Below are positions 9,849-21,110 of a stretch of 64,000 nt of DNA, in pieces. Position 1 is the stretch's first letter. Every line of letters starts with the position of its first letter. The DNA lies in the NCBI GenBank assembly GCA_963756525.1, contig CAVWNR010000007.1, forward strand, positions 1-64,000, read 5' to 3'. The DNA is from CAVWNR01 sp963756525. Lineage in GTDB: Bacteria > Actinomycetota > Actinomycetes > Mycobacteriales > Jatrophihabitantaceae. The position numbers were made by a program, and so were the translations under genes. The notes below the pieces were generated by a model that did not search any database, had not been told where the DNA came from, and saw only the letters and a program-made list of their open reading frames with translations.

Positions 9849-10436
9849 TTAGTCCGACTGCGAGGTTCGAACCACCATCGGGTCAAGTCTTGTGTAGATG
9901 CTCTGGCTCACCTCGTCGATCGGTGGCGTGGTGTCGATCGTGACGACGAGCTCACGCGAGTGGTAGTAGTCGAGTAGCGGGCGGGTCTGCTCGTCGTACA
10001 CCGAGAGCCGATGGCGGATGGTCTGCTCATTGTCGTCGGCACGCTGCTCACCGCGCGACAACATGCGCTCTATCAGGACGTCCCGTGGTGCGTCCAGATG
10101 AATGACGGCCATCGCGGTGAGCCCCACCCGCTCTGCCACCGCTGCCGCGGCTTTGGCCTGCGGCACGGTACGCGGAAACCCGTCGAGCACGTAGCCGCCG
10201 CCGGCCAACGCGGTCTCGGTGATGGGCGGAAGCACGAGGTCGATGACAAGATCGTCCGGCACGAGATCCCCGCGTTGGAGGTAGCCCCGCACCTGCCATC
10301 CGATGCTGGAGTCACGTGCCACCTCGCGGCGGAACACTTCGCCGCTGGAGAAGTGCGGCACGTTGTAGCGGCGAGCGATTCGCTGCCCTTGCGTGCCCTT
10401 GCCCGCCCCAGGTGGTGCGATCAGGATGACCCGCAT
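9849..10436 (-). CDS. adk: adenylate kinase
   Basis: 195 residues. It catalyses reversible phosphate transfer between ATP and AMP in the cytoplasm. The ATG at 10436 begins MRVILIAPPGAGKGTQG, with the P-loop GAPPGAGKGTQ-type motif at residues 7-15. FSSGEVFRREV is the AMP-site region, and DGFPRTVPQA and the R-x-D-D hinge (EQRADDNEQTIRHRL) are present. The LID is the short form, as its length is near the lower end of the family. A longer upstream reading would start inside the palindromic repeat at 10503 and is rejected. It is not next to secY or ribosomal genes as canonical adk usually is, so it may be a second copy; the window cannot show whether another exists. Confidence 0.85.
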   Translation of the reverse strand: MRVILIAPPGAGKGTQGQRIARRYNVPHFSSGEVFRREVARDSSIGWQVRGYLQRGDLVPDDLVIDLVLPPITETALAGGGYVLDGFPRTVPQAKAAAAVAERVGLTAMAVIHLDAPRDVLIERMLSRGEQRADDNEQTIRHRLSVYDEQTRPLLDYYHSRELVVTIDTTPPIDEVSQSIYTRLDPMVVRTSQSD

Positions 10437-10502
10437 GTGCCGCCTCCATCGCCGGCAGCGCGCCGACCCACGACCCGATCGCGACAGGGTAGCGGACCAC
10501 CG

Positions 10503-10555
10503 CTGTTGATGTTGGACTTGTGGTCGAATATCAGCCACAACTCCGAGATCAACTG
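10503..10555. repeat. palindromic repeat family, copy A
   Basis: It begins CTGTTGATGTTGGACTTG and ends GATCAACTG. It is an imperfect inverted repeat (GTTGAT 10505-10510 with ATCAAC 10548-10553; TTGTGG with CCACAA inside). Read on the minus strand it is nearly the same as copy B at 11187. The stop codon of the gene at 10549-11136 lies inside it. It sits between two minus-strand genes. Confidence 0.75.
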
Positions 10556-11136
10556 CGCGGGATAGCTACTGGATCGCGGCCGCTCCAGGCGATAAAGCGC
10601 TGCGTCGCAGTGCCGTCTGGCGGCGGCTCGACCTCAGCCCCGAAGACTCGCGAGCTGCGCATCTGCGCGGCGGGGATCCGGTCCAGCGCCTGGTGGGCGA
10701 ACTCGATCGCCTCGTCCGGGATCTCGACGTCCCGGCCGATGCTGCGCGCCAGATCCCAGCCGTGGAGGAAGAAGTCCACCGCCGGGAAGCTGAGCCCTTG
10801 GCCGATCGAGCGACGGCCCATCGGGGAGTCCACTTCCTGCGCCAGGTCGACGCCCCGTACGGCGTCCTTTGCCGGCTGGACTTTGGCGGCCCACCACTGC
10901 GCCGGGTCGCCCGAGACCGCCCGGCCGGGCGGGTCGACGGGGTGCCACTCGGGTTGCTCGCCGCGTAGCAGCTTCGTCCCGAAATCCGTGGCGATCCCGA
11001 TATGGCCGAGGACGTCGACGGCCGTCCAGCCCGTGCACGGCGATGGCCGCTGCCAGCCGGGCGCATCGACCGACCGGACGATGTCGTCGAAGAAGTCGAG
11101 ACCGGCAAGGAACGCGACGTCAGGTGTCCACGGCAT
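10549..11136 (-). CDS. TIGR03086-type metal-binding / MDMPI N-terminal (DinB-like) protein
   Basis: 195 residues. It begins MPWTPDVAFLAGLDFFDDIV, and CTGWTAVDVLGHI matches the segment of mycothiol-dependent maleylpyruvate isomerase relatives in which a histidine helps bind a metal. HGWDLARSIGRDVEIPDEA is the second conserved stretch with another His and Asp. These four-helix proteins act in thiol- or metal-linked reactions, but most members have no assigned substrate. The gene is flanked by two oppositely oriented copies of the same palindromic element (10503 and 11187), and its last codons and stop come from copy A, so its 3' end has been reshaped by the repeat. Confidence 0.7.
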   Translation of the reverse strand: MPWTPDVAFLAGLDFFDDIVRSVDAPGWQRPSPCTGWTAVDVLGHIGIATDFGTKLLRGEQPEWHPVDPPGRAVSGDPAQWWAAKVQPAKDAVRGVDLAQEVDSPMGRRSIGQGLSFPAVDFFLHGWDLARSIGRDVEIPDEAIEFAHQALDRIPAAQMRSSRVFGAEVEPPPDGTATQRFIAWSGRDPVAIPRS

Positions 11137-11186
11137 GACTGGAATTATCCGCCGGTCAGCGGGGGCAGCATCTTTGCACTCGGGCT

Positions 11187-11238
11187 TGTTGATGTTGGAG
11201 TTGTGGCTGATATTCGACCACTAGTCCAACATCAACAG
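11187..11238. repeat. palindromic repeat family, copy B
   Basis: The arms TGTTGATGTTGGA (11187-11199) and TCCAACATCAACA (11225-11237) pair perfectly over 13 bases. The centre contains GTGG/CCAC and GATATTCGA. The right half is identical to copy C at 49326. It lies between divergent genes (10549-11136 on minus, 11450 on plus), where a terminator would not be expected. A 13-base fragment of the arm (CCACAACTCCAAC) recurs at 11381-11393. Confidence 0.8.
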
Positions 11239-11405
11239 CTGGCTCATGCGGCACAGGTCACAGGATCGGGCAGGGACGCGTCTTGACGCCTGATCGGACC
11301 GCCTGTCATCATTTTCCAAGCAGCGAAAGACATCTTCCGTATTGCGGATAGCTTGAGGCGCTGATCATGGCCGACGTGGTCCACAACTCCAACTTCCCTG
11401 TTAGT

Positions 11406-11423
11406 CCGGCACATCCGTGCCGG
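11406..11423 (+). promoter_or_regulatory. leader hairpin before the purine permease
   Basis: CCGGCAC (11406-11412) pairs with GTGCCGG (11417-11423) around ATCC. It lies just upstream of the ribosome site GAAAGGAC (11433-11440) and the ATG at 11450. It does not match the purine, preQ1 or NMT1 riboswitch consensus that I know. It may affect translation or be incidental. Confidence 0.35.
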
Positions 11424-11449
11424 GCTGGTCCCCGAAAGGACAGCGATCT

Positions 11450-12850
11450 ATGACCCTGTTGCGTGAGCGGGCCCCTGGCACCGCGCAGGACGCGGCCCGT
11501 CCAGAGGACGAGAAGCTCCCGTTCGGCCAGATGGTCGTCTACGGCCTGCAGCACATCCTCACCATGTACGGCGGGCTCATCGCGCCCCCGCTGATCGTGG
11601 GCAGCGCGGCGCACCTGCCGCCCGGCCAGATCGCGCTGCTGGTCACCGCCGGAATCTTCGTGAGCGGGCTCGCCACCCTGTTGCAGACGCTCGGCATCGG
11701 GCCGGTCGGGGCACGGCTACCCATCGTGCAGGGCATCTCGTTCGCCGCAGTCTCCACGATGGTGACCGTCGCGTCGGCGCACGGCCTGCGCCCGGTATTC
11801 GGATCGATCATCATCGCCGGGCTGGTCGGCCTCCTACTCTCGTCCTTCTTCGCCCAGGTGATCCGGCTGTTCCCACCGGTCGTCACCGGGACGATCATCA
11901 CGGTGATCGGCCTGTCGCTGCTTCCCGTCGCATTCGGTTGGTCGATGGGCGGCGAGGGCGTGAAGAGCGGCGGCTCCATGACCAATATCGGGCTCGCCGG
12001 GCTGACTCTGCTGACCATTCTGCTGATCAGCAAGCTCTTCCGCGGAGCGTTGTCGCGGCTGGCCATCCTGCTCGGCATCGTCATCGGCACCGCGGTGGCG
12101 GCCATGGCCGGCAAGGTGGATTTCTCCGGCGTTGGCAAGGGGCAGTTCGTGTCACTCCCGCCGCTGCTGCACTTCGGCGCTCCGCAGTTCCAGATCGGCG
12201 CGATCGTGTCGATGACGATCGTCGTGCTGGTGATCATGACCGAGACCACGGCGGACATCCTCGCAATCGGCGAGATCGTCGAGACCAAGGTCGACCGTCG
12301 CCGGCTGGCGAACGGCCTGCGCGCGGACATGTTGTCGACCACCGGATCTGCGCTGCTGGGCAGCTTCCCCTGCAGCGCCTTCGCGCAGAACGTCGGGCTG
12401 GTGGCCCTCACCAAGATCAAGAGCCGGTACGTCGTTGCTGTCGGCGGCGGCATCCTCGCGCTGCTCGGCCTGCTCCCCGTCGTCGGTCGGGTCGTCGCCG
12501 CGATCCCCAGCCCCGTCCTTGGCGGCGCGGGAATCGTCTTGTTCGGCACCGTCGCCGCCAGCGGCATCCGCACCCTGTCGCGGGTGGACTTCCATGACAA
12601 CCTCAACCTCGTGCTGGTGGCCACCGCACTCGGCGTCGGCCTGATCCCGATCGCTGCTCCGACGTTCTGGAGCCCGTTCCCGAGCTGGCTGGGGACGATC
12701 ATGTCGTCGGGTATCTCGGCGACCGCGATCTGCGCGGTGCTGCTCAACCTGCTGTTCAACGTGGTGCGGGTCCGTGTCCGCAGCGCTGCGCCGGCCGTCG
12801 CAGAAGCGCCGGACCATCACCTGCTCGTTCCGGCTCAGGCCAGCGCCTGA
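11450..12850 (+). CDS. NCS2-family purine (xanthine/urate) permease
   Basis: 466 residues. The start is ATG 11450 with GAAAGGAC ten bases before; a GTG at 11417 would sit inside the leader hairpin. It is a membrane transporter with about 14 hydrophobic spans. TM1 holds GLQHILTMYGG with the Gln-His pair of the nucleobase-cation symporter-2 family. The family signature appears as QNVGLVALTK, which groups with xanthine and urate carriers rather than uracil carriers. The conserved acidic residue lies in VIMTETTADILAIGEI. It probably imports purines with protons. It stands alone, with no purine catabolism gene beside it, and ends at a hairpin shared with copA. Confidence 0.85.
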   Translation: MTLLRERAPGTAQDAARPEDEKLPFGQMVVYGLQHILTMYGGLIAPPLIVGSAAHLPPGQIALLVTAGIFVSGLATLLQTLGIGPVGARLPIVQGISFAAVSTMVTVASAHGLRPVFGSIIIAGLVGLLLSSFFAQVIRLFPPVVTGTIITVIGLSLLPVAFGWSMGGEGVKSGGSMTNIGLAGLTLLTILLISKLFRGALSRLAILLGIVIGTAVAAMAGKVDFSGVGKGQFVSLPPLLHFGAPQFQIGAIVSMTIVVLVIMTETTADILAIGEIVETKVDRRRLANGLRADMLSTTGSALLGSFPCSAFAQNVGLVALTKIKSRYVVAVGGGILALLGLLPVVGRVVAAIPSPVLGGAGIVLFGTVAASGIRTLSRVDFHDNLNLVLVATALGVGLIPIAAPTFWSPFPSWLGTIMSSGISATAICAVLLNLLFNVVRVRVRSAAPAVAEAPDHHLLVPAQASA

Positions 12851-12862
12851 CCCATAGACGGC

Positions 12863-12899
12863 AGAGCCGATCATCCGCGCGACGCGGGTGATCGGCTCT
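12863..12899. terminator. bidirectional hairpin terminator
   Basis: AGAGCCGATCA (12863-12873) pairs with TGATCGGCTCT (12889-12899); an inner CCGCG/CGCGG extends the stem. It lies in the 61-base gap between the convergent permease and copA genes. Confidence 0.75.
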
Positions 12900-12911
12900 G
12901 TCGCGTTCGGT

Positions 12912-16160
<3,249 letters not shown>

Positions 16161-16167
16161 GGTCGGC

Positions 16168-16401
16168 TCACGCCACGAGGGTGTAGCCGGCTTCGTCGAC
16201 CGCGTTCGCGATGTCGGTGCGGTCGACGGGCCGGTCGGCGGTGACGGTGACGGTGCCGGTGGCGAGGTCGACGGTCACGTCGGCGACGCCGGGGACGTGG
16301 CTGATCTCCTCGGTGACGGCGCGCTGGCAGTGGCCGCAGGTCATGCCGGTGACCTGGAAGGTCGTCGTGCCGACGAAGGTGCGGGGGATGTGGCTGAACA
16401 T
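16168..16401 (-). CDS. copZ: copper chaperone, HMA domain
   Basis: 77 residues forming one heavy-metal-associated domain: MFSHIPRTFVGTTTFQVTG, then MTCGHCQRAV, the Cys-x-x-Cys copper site, and DEAGYTLVA at the end. It would carry Cu(I) in the cytoplasm and hand it to CopA. The start at 16401 has GAGGAG eight to ten bases upstream. The stop is seven bases before the copA ATG, so the two are surely co-transcribed. A longer open frame to 17463 runs antisense through the LuxR gene and is rejected. No CsoR-type copper repressor is in the window. Confidence 0.85.
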   Translation of the reverse strand: MFSHIPRTFVGTTTFQVTGMTCGHCQRAVTEEISHVPGVADVTVDLATGTVTVTADRPVDRTDIANAVDEAGYTLVA

Positions 16402-16466
16402 CTCGATCTCCTCACGGTGATGGTGGTTGCGGGCTAAGCGTCGCCGCGGCGGTCCGTGGCTCGCAT

Positions 16467-16585
16467 CGGCGATTTCGCCGGGATAGCGCCGCGGCGTCAG
16501 TGATGACCGCCGTGCGCGCCCGGTCCGGGCTTGCTGTTCGGCACGGCGAGAAGCGTCAGCCGCTCCCACCGGTGATTTCGCCAGG
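16467..16585. promoter_or_regulatory. two related candidate operator sites in the copZ/luxR divergent gap
   Basis: Site 1 (16467-16482) reads CCCGGCGAAATCGCCG on the minus strand and is nearly palindromic. Site 2 (16569-16585) reads CCTGGCGAAATCACCGG on the minus strand. A third member, CCTGGCGATTCTCCCGG, lies at 19373-19389 before the flavoprotein gene. The shared form is CCYGGCGAWW(5 bases)CGG. Sites in front of both the regulator gene and its downstream neighbour suggest autoregulation by the LuxR protein. Confidence 0.45.
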
Positions 16586-16630
16586 TTTTCGTTCCCGGAG
16601 TCGCCGGGCCCGCGCGGTAGCGTCGGGCGG

Positions 16631-19348
16631 GTGCTGGCCGGCCGGGAGACCGAGCGTGCGGCGATCGCCGCCCTGCTCGACGCCGCGCGCGCCGGCGCCG
16701 GTGGCGCGCTGGTGGTCCGCGGTGTCGCCGGATCCGGCAAGTCGGCGCTGCTCGACGACGCAGTCAGCACCGCTGCCGCTGACCTGCGGGTGTTGCGCAC
16801 CTCCGGCGTGGAGTCGGAGTCCCCGCTGGCCTTCGCCGCGCTGCAGCGGCTGCTCTGGCCGTTGCGCGCCCGGGTCGACGCGTTGGCCGGCCCGCAGCGC
16901 AGCGCCCTCGCCGCCGCGCTGGGCGAAGCCGAGGGAGAGGGTGACCGGTTCCTCGCGTTCCTGGGCACGCTGAGCCTGCTCGCCGACGCCGCCGAGGAAG
17001 CGCCGATCGTCGTCGTCGTCGACGACGCGCACTGGCTGGACGACGCGTCCACGGCGGCGCTGCTGTTCGTCGCGCGCCGGCTGCAGACCGAGCGGGTCGC
17101 GCTGCTGTTCGCCGCCCGCGACGGCAGCGAACGCCGCTTCGACGCCGAGGGGGTGCCGAGCCTGACCCTCGGTGGCGTGAGCGGCGACGCGGCGGACGCG
17201 CTGCTTCGCGGGTATACGGCAACCGCCGTCCACCCGGCGTTGCGCGACCAGCTGGTCACCGCCACCGGCGGCAATCCGCTGGCCCTGGTCGAGCTGGCCG
17301 GCGTGCTCAGCGCCGACCAGCTTTCCGGCCGGGCGCCGCTGCCGGCGCAGCTGCCGCTGACCGGCGGGGTGGAGCGCGCCTTCCTCGATCGGCACCGGCG
17401 GCTGTCGGAGTGCGCCCAGCTGTTCCTGCTGGTCGCCGCCGCCGACGACACCGGTCGGCTCACCGTGGTGCGGGCTGCTGCTGAGCACCTCGGCGTCGGC
17501 GAGGACGCCCTCGACGAGCCGGAGAAGGCCGGGCTGCTGCACGTCGACCGCGACGTGCTGTCCCTGTACCACCCGCTGGTGCGCTCGGCCGTCTACCGGG
17601 CGGCTACCAGCGCCCAACGGCGCAGCGCGCATCGGGTCCTCGCCGACACCCTCAGCGGCGACCCCGACCGGCGGGCGTGGCACCTGGCCGCCGCCACCGA
17701 CCGCCCGGACGACACGGTCGCCGCCGCACTCGACCAGGTCGGCGAACGGGCCGCCGGCCGAGGCGGCCACGAGGCCGCCGCGGCAGCGTGGGCCCGCGCC
17801 GCCGAACTAACCACCAGTGGCGAAGCTCGAGGCCGGCGGCTGCACTCGGCCGCGTCATCGGCGTGGCTCGGCGGGCACCCGGCACGGGCCGCCGCGCTCG
17901 CCCAAGCGGCCGCCACCGAACTGGCCGACCCGGCACTGCTGGCGCAGCTGTTGACCCTGCGGGGGCAGATCGAGTGGAACACGCACTCCCTCGACGACGG
18001 CTACGACCTCATCCTGCAGGCGGCACAAACCGCCGCCGGCGTCGGCGATGCACTCGCGCTCCAGCTGGCCATGCTCGCGGCGTCGCTGGCCGCGTTCGGC
18101 GCACGGTCGCCGCGCGCGGTCGACCTCGAAGCGCTGGTGACCGCTCCGGCGCCGGACGGTCCGGCGCGGGTGCGCGCCGCGCATCTCCTGCTGCACGGGT
18201 TCCTGGCGGTGGGCCGCCGCGACTGGGCCGCCGCCGCGCAGTCCATCCGCGCCGCCTTCGCGCTGACCGACGCCGACCCGGTCGACGATCACGTCCTGCA
18301 GCCCAACCTCGGCATGGCCGCGCTGCACATCGACGACGACGAACGCGGCCTGCGGCTGCACGCCGAACAGCTGACCGCCGCCCGCCGCGCCGGGGCGCTG
18401 AGCATGGCCGAACACGCGCTCACCCGAGGCGTGCCGTTCCAGCTGGCCACCGGGGCCTGGACCAAGGCCCTCGCTGCCGCCGCCGAGGCGCTGCCGCTGG
18501 CCGCGAGCACCGGGCACCCCGGGCTCACCGCGCTGCCGACCGCCGAGCTTGCGCTGCTGGCCGCGCTGCGCGACGACACTGCCAGCGCAGACCGGTACCT
18601 CGCCGATCTCACCGCGATCCGTGCGGCTCATCCGATCGGCATCACCGAAGGCCTCGTCGCCGACCTCGAGCACTGGACCCGCGCGGTGCGCAGCGCCGCG
18701 CAGCCGGCGAGCGCGCTGCACCACCTCGAGCAGCTCACGCTGCCCAGCATCACGCGGCTGGCCGCGCCCGACCGACTGGAGATCGCCGTCCGAGCCGGGC
18801 GCGCCGACCTCGCCCGAACCTGGCTGGCCGAGCTTGCTGAGTTCGCCGATGCCACGGGCGTCGCTTCCGCGGTCGCCGCGGCCGAGCACGGCGGGGCGCT
18901 GCTGGCCGGCGGTCCGGCCGCCGAAGACCACTTCCGCCGGGCCCTGGAGGCGCACGCCGCGTCGCCGCGCCGGGCCGCCCGGGCCCGCACCGAACTCGCG
19001 TTCGGTGAATACCTGCGCCGCGCCCGCCGGCGGGTCGACGCCCGCGAGCACCTGCGCAGCGCCCTCGAGCTGTTCGAAGACCTCGGCGCTGCCGGGTGGG
19101 CCAACCGGGCCGCGGCGGAACTGCGCGCTTCCGGGGAGACCGCCCGCCGCCGCGACGTCACGACCGTGACCGACCTGACGCCGCAAGAGCAACAGGTCAC
19201 CGCCCTCGTCCGGCAAGGGCTGTCCAACCGAGACGTGGCGGCGCAGCTGTTCGTCAGCCCCCGCACGGTCGACTTCCACCTGCGCAACGTGTTCGCCAAG
19301 CTCGGCGTCAGCTCCCGCGCCGAGCTCGCCGCCCTGCCGCTCGACTGA
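16631..19348 (+). CDS. LuxR-family transcriptional regulator with N-terminal ATPase (LAL type)
   Basis: 905 residues, GTG start. Residues 1-350 form a STAND/AAA-type ATPase with Walker A GVAGSGKS (31-38) and Walker B IVVVVDDAHW (about 126-135). A long helical, TPR-like middle (about 380-830) probably senses a ligand or partner. The C-terminus carries a LuxR helix-turn-helix (LTPQEQQVTALVRQGLSNRD ... SPRTVDFHLRNVFAKLG). LAL regulators are usually large activators of nearby secondary metabolism or uptake genes. This one is divergent from copZ-copA and followed by a flavoprotein, a membrane protein and a secreted beta-propeller; candidate binding sites lie in both flanking gaps. Confidence 0.85.
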   Translation: MLAGRETERAAIAALLDAARAGAGGALVVRGVAGSGKSALLDDAVSTAAADLRVLRTSGVESESPLAFAALQRLLWPLRARVDALAGPQRSALAAALGEAEGEGDRFLAFLGTLSLLADAAEEAPIVVVVDDAHWLDDASTAALLFVARRLQTERVALLFAARDGSERRFDAEGVPSLTLGGVSGDAADALLRGYTATAVHPALRDQLVTATGGNPLALVELAGVLSADQLSGRAPLPAQLPLTGGVERAFLDRHRRLSECAQLFLLVAAADDTGRLTVVRAAAEHLGVGEDALDEPEKAGLLHVDRDVLSLYHPLVRSAVYRAATSAQRRSAHRVLADTLSGDPDRRAWHLAAATDRPDDTVAAALDQVGERAAGRGGHEAAAAAWARAAELTTSGEARGRRLHSAASSAWLGGHPARAAALAQAAATELADPALLAQLLTLRGQIEWNTHSLDDGYDLILQAAQTAAGVGDALALQLAMLAASLAAFGARSPRAVDLEALVTAPAPDGPARVRAAHLLLHGFLAVGRRDWAAAAQSIRAAFALTDADPVDDHVLQPNLGMAALHIDDDERGLRLHAEQLTAARRAGALSMAEHALTRGVPFQLATGAWTKALAAAAEALPLAASTGHPGLTALPTAELALLAALRDDTASADRYLADLTAIRAAHPIGITEGLVADLEHWTRAVRSAAQPASALHHLEQLTLPSITRLAAPDRLEIAVRAGRADLARTWLAELAEFADATGVASAVAAAEHGGALLAGGPAAEDHFRRALEAHAASPRRAARARTELAFGEYLRRARRRVDAREHLRSALELFEDLGAAGWANRAAAELRASGETARRRDVTTVTDLTPQEQQVTALVRQGLSNRDVAAQLFVSPRTVDFHLRNVFAKLGVSSRAELAALPLD

Positions 19349-19372
19349 CGCCACCTTCATCAGCACGAGAAA

Positions 19373-19389
19373 CCTGGCGATTCTCCCGG
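19373..19389 (+). promoter_or_regulatory. candidate operator before the flavoprotein operon
   Basis: CCTGGCGATTCTCCCGG, related to the two sites at 16467-16482 and 16569-16585. It lies 64 bases before the start at 19453, a suitable place for an activator. Confidence 0.4.
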
Positions 19390-19452
19390 CCCGATGCCGG
19401 TGACCCGGCTCCTAGCGTCCGATGCACAGCAAGCACCGACGAAGGAGCCGCA

Positions 19453-20541
19453 ATGACTACCGCCATCCGACCTACCACCGACGGCAGCGAGCTCGATGTG
19501 CTCGTCATCGGCGCCGGCCAAGCCGGTCTCGTCGCGGGCTACTATCTGGCGCAGCAGCGGCTGCGGTTACTCATCGTCGACGCCGGAGAGGCGATCGGGC
19601 ACGTGTGGCGGTCCCGGTGGGACTCGCTACGGCTGTTCACCCCTGCCAGGTGCGACGCGCTTCCCGGCATGCGCTTCCCGGCCTCGCCGCAGACGCACCC
19701 GACCAAGGACCAGGTCGCCGACTACCTGCGCGCCTACGCCGGCCACCACCGGCTGCCGGTCCGGCTCGGCACCCGGGTCACCGGCCTGCACCGGACCCCG
19801 GGCACCGGAGGGTTCACCATCGCCACCAGCACCGCAACGCTGCGTGCCCGGCAGGTCATCGTGGCGACCGGCCCGTTTCAGCGCCCCTACACGCCGCCTG
19901 CCGCCGAGATCGTCAGCACCGACGTGCTCCAGCTGCACAGCGGCGACTACCGCAATCCGGACCAGTTGCCCACCGACGCGTGGGTTCTCGTCGTCGGCGC
20001 AGCCAACTCCGGCTTGCAGATCGCCGCCGAGCTCGCCGCCACCCACCAGGTGACGGTCGCGGTCGGCACACATCCGCCGCGGCTTCCGCAGCGCATCGCC
20101 GGCCGAGACCTGTTCTTCTGGCTCAGCGCGACCGGACTCATGTCGCTGCCGGCAACCAGCCGGCTCGCGCGCCGCATCCGGGCCCGCGGCGAGGTGGTCG
20201 TCGGCAGCTCACCGCGCGCGCTGCGTCGCCACGGCGTGACCTTCCGGCCCCGCCTGACCACGTTCACCGGCCGCACCGCGCACTTCGCCGACGACGCCAC
20301 CGCCGGGGTGGACGCCGTCATCTGGGCCACCGGCTACCGGCCCGACTACCGGTGGCTGCACATCCCCGACGTCGTCGACGGCGGCCAGGTCCGCCACCTC
20401 GGCGGCGTCACCGCGATCCCCGGCCTGTACTTCCTCGGCCTGCCGTGGCAGACGACGCGTGGATCGGCGCTGCTCGGCTTCGTCGGCCGGGACGCCGACC
20501 GGCTCGTCACCCGCATCGCCGCGCACGCCGCGAATCCGTGA
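19453..20541 (+). CDS. FAD-dependent monooxygenase-like oxidoreductase (CzcO/FMO type)
   Basis: 362 residues. The start at ATG 19453 follows GAAGGAG. The N-terminal Rossmann motif VLVIGAGQAGLVAGYYL binds FAD. HVWRSRWDSLRLFTP is the usual next conserved block of this group. A second dinucleotide site, VLVVGAANSGLQIAAEL, should bind NADPH, and VDAVIWATGYRPDYRWL is the ATG-type motif near the end. Members hydroxylate small molecules or act in flavin-linked oxidation; the substrate here is unknown. It is the first gene after the LuxR regulator and probably heads a three-gene run with 20578 and 21111. Confidence 0.75.
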   Translation: MTTAIRPTTDGSELDVLVIGAGQAGLVAGYYLAQQRLRLLIVDAGEAIGHVWRSRWDSLRLFTPARCDALPGMRFPASPQTHPTKDQVADYLRAYAGHHRLPVRLGTRVTGLHRTPGTGGFTIATSTATLRARQVIVATGPFQRPYTPPAAEIVSTDVLQLHSGDYRNPDQLPTDAWVLVVGAANSGLQIAAELAATHQVTVAVGTHPPRLPQRIAGRDLFFWLSATGLMSLPATSRLARRIRARGEVVVGSSPRALRRHGVTFRPRLTTFTGRTAHFADDATAGVDAVIWATGYRPDYRWLHIPDVVDGGQVRHLGGVTAIPGLYFLGLPWQTTRGSALLGFVGRDADRLVTRIAAHAANP

Positions 20542-20577
20542 ACCGGCCCGGACACCAGCACTCACAAGGAGAACTCG

Positions 20578-21027
20578 ATGACCACGACCCCGATGACCAC
20601 CACCGCCGACAGGGCTGGCGCCGTCCGGCGCTGGTGGCCGTTCGCCCGGCACTTCCTCGAGATGGTGCTGACGATGGCTCTTGGCATGATCGCGCTGGAT
20701 CCGCTGTGGCAGCTCGGGTTAGCTGTGATCGGCGCGGGCAGCCTGCTGCACTACGACACTGTGATGGCGCTGGTCATGGCGACCGACATGAGCCTTGGCA
20801 TGGGCGCCTGGATGCGGTATCGCGGCCACGGCTGGCACGCCATCGCCGAGATGAGCGCCGTGATGTACCTGCCGTTCGTGATCTTCTTCCCGCTGGTCTG
20901 GGCCGGCGCCATGTCCGGCGGCTGGATGCTCGTCGCCGGGCACAACCTCATGCTCCCGGCGATGCTCGCCCTCATGCTCTGGCGGCGAGCCGAATACGGC
21001 GCCTGCCACCGGCCCACCACACGCTGA
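20578..21027 (+). CDS. conserved integral membrane protein, function unknown
   Basis: 149 residues with about four hydrophobic spans (EMVLTMALGMIALDPLW; LGLAVIGAGSLLHYDTVMAL; VMYLPFVIFFPLVWAGAM; GWMLVAGHNLMLPAMLALML). Methionines are frequent inside the spans and HYD, RYRGHGWHAIAEM and GHNL carry conserved-looking polar residues. An excellent ribosome site (AAGGAGAAC) precedes ATG 20578, 36 bases after the flavoprotein stop. I do not know a function; the type is common in actinobacteria. Met- and His-rich spans near a copper pump hint at metal handling, but this is weak. Confidence 0.6.
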   Translation: MTTTPMTTTADRAGAVRRWWPFARHFLEMVLTMALGMIALDPLWQLGLAVIGAGSLLHYDTVMALVMATDMSLGMGAWMRYRGHGWHAIAEMSAVMYLPFVIFFPLVWAGAMSGGWMLVAGHNLMLPAMLALMLWRRAEYGACHRPTTR

Positions 21028-21110
21028 ACGGATTCCGTGCGCGGACGCGGTAAGAAGGCGCGCCCGGCCGACGCCAACCAAGAGTCCGGGAAACCACTCC
21101 AGGGAGCGTC

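Noticed and set aside
11284..11313. TTGACG ... CATCAT as a promoter for the purine permease
   Set aside because: The -10 match is poor and it would leave a leader of about 130 bases; not firm enough to list.
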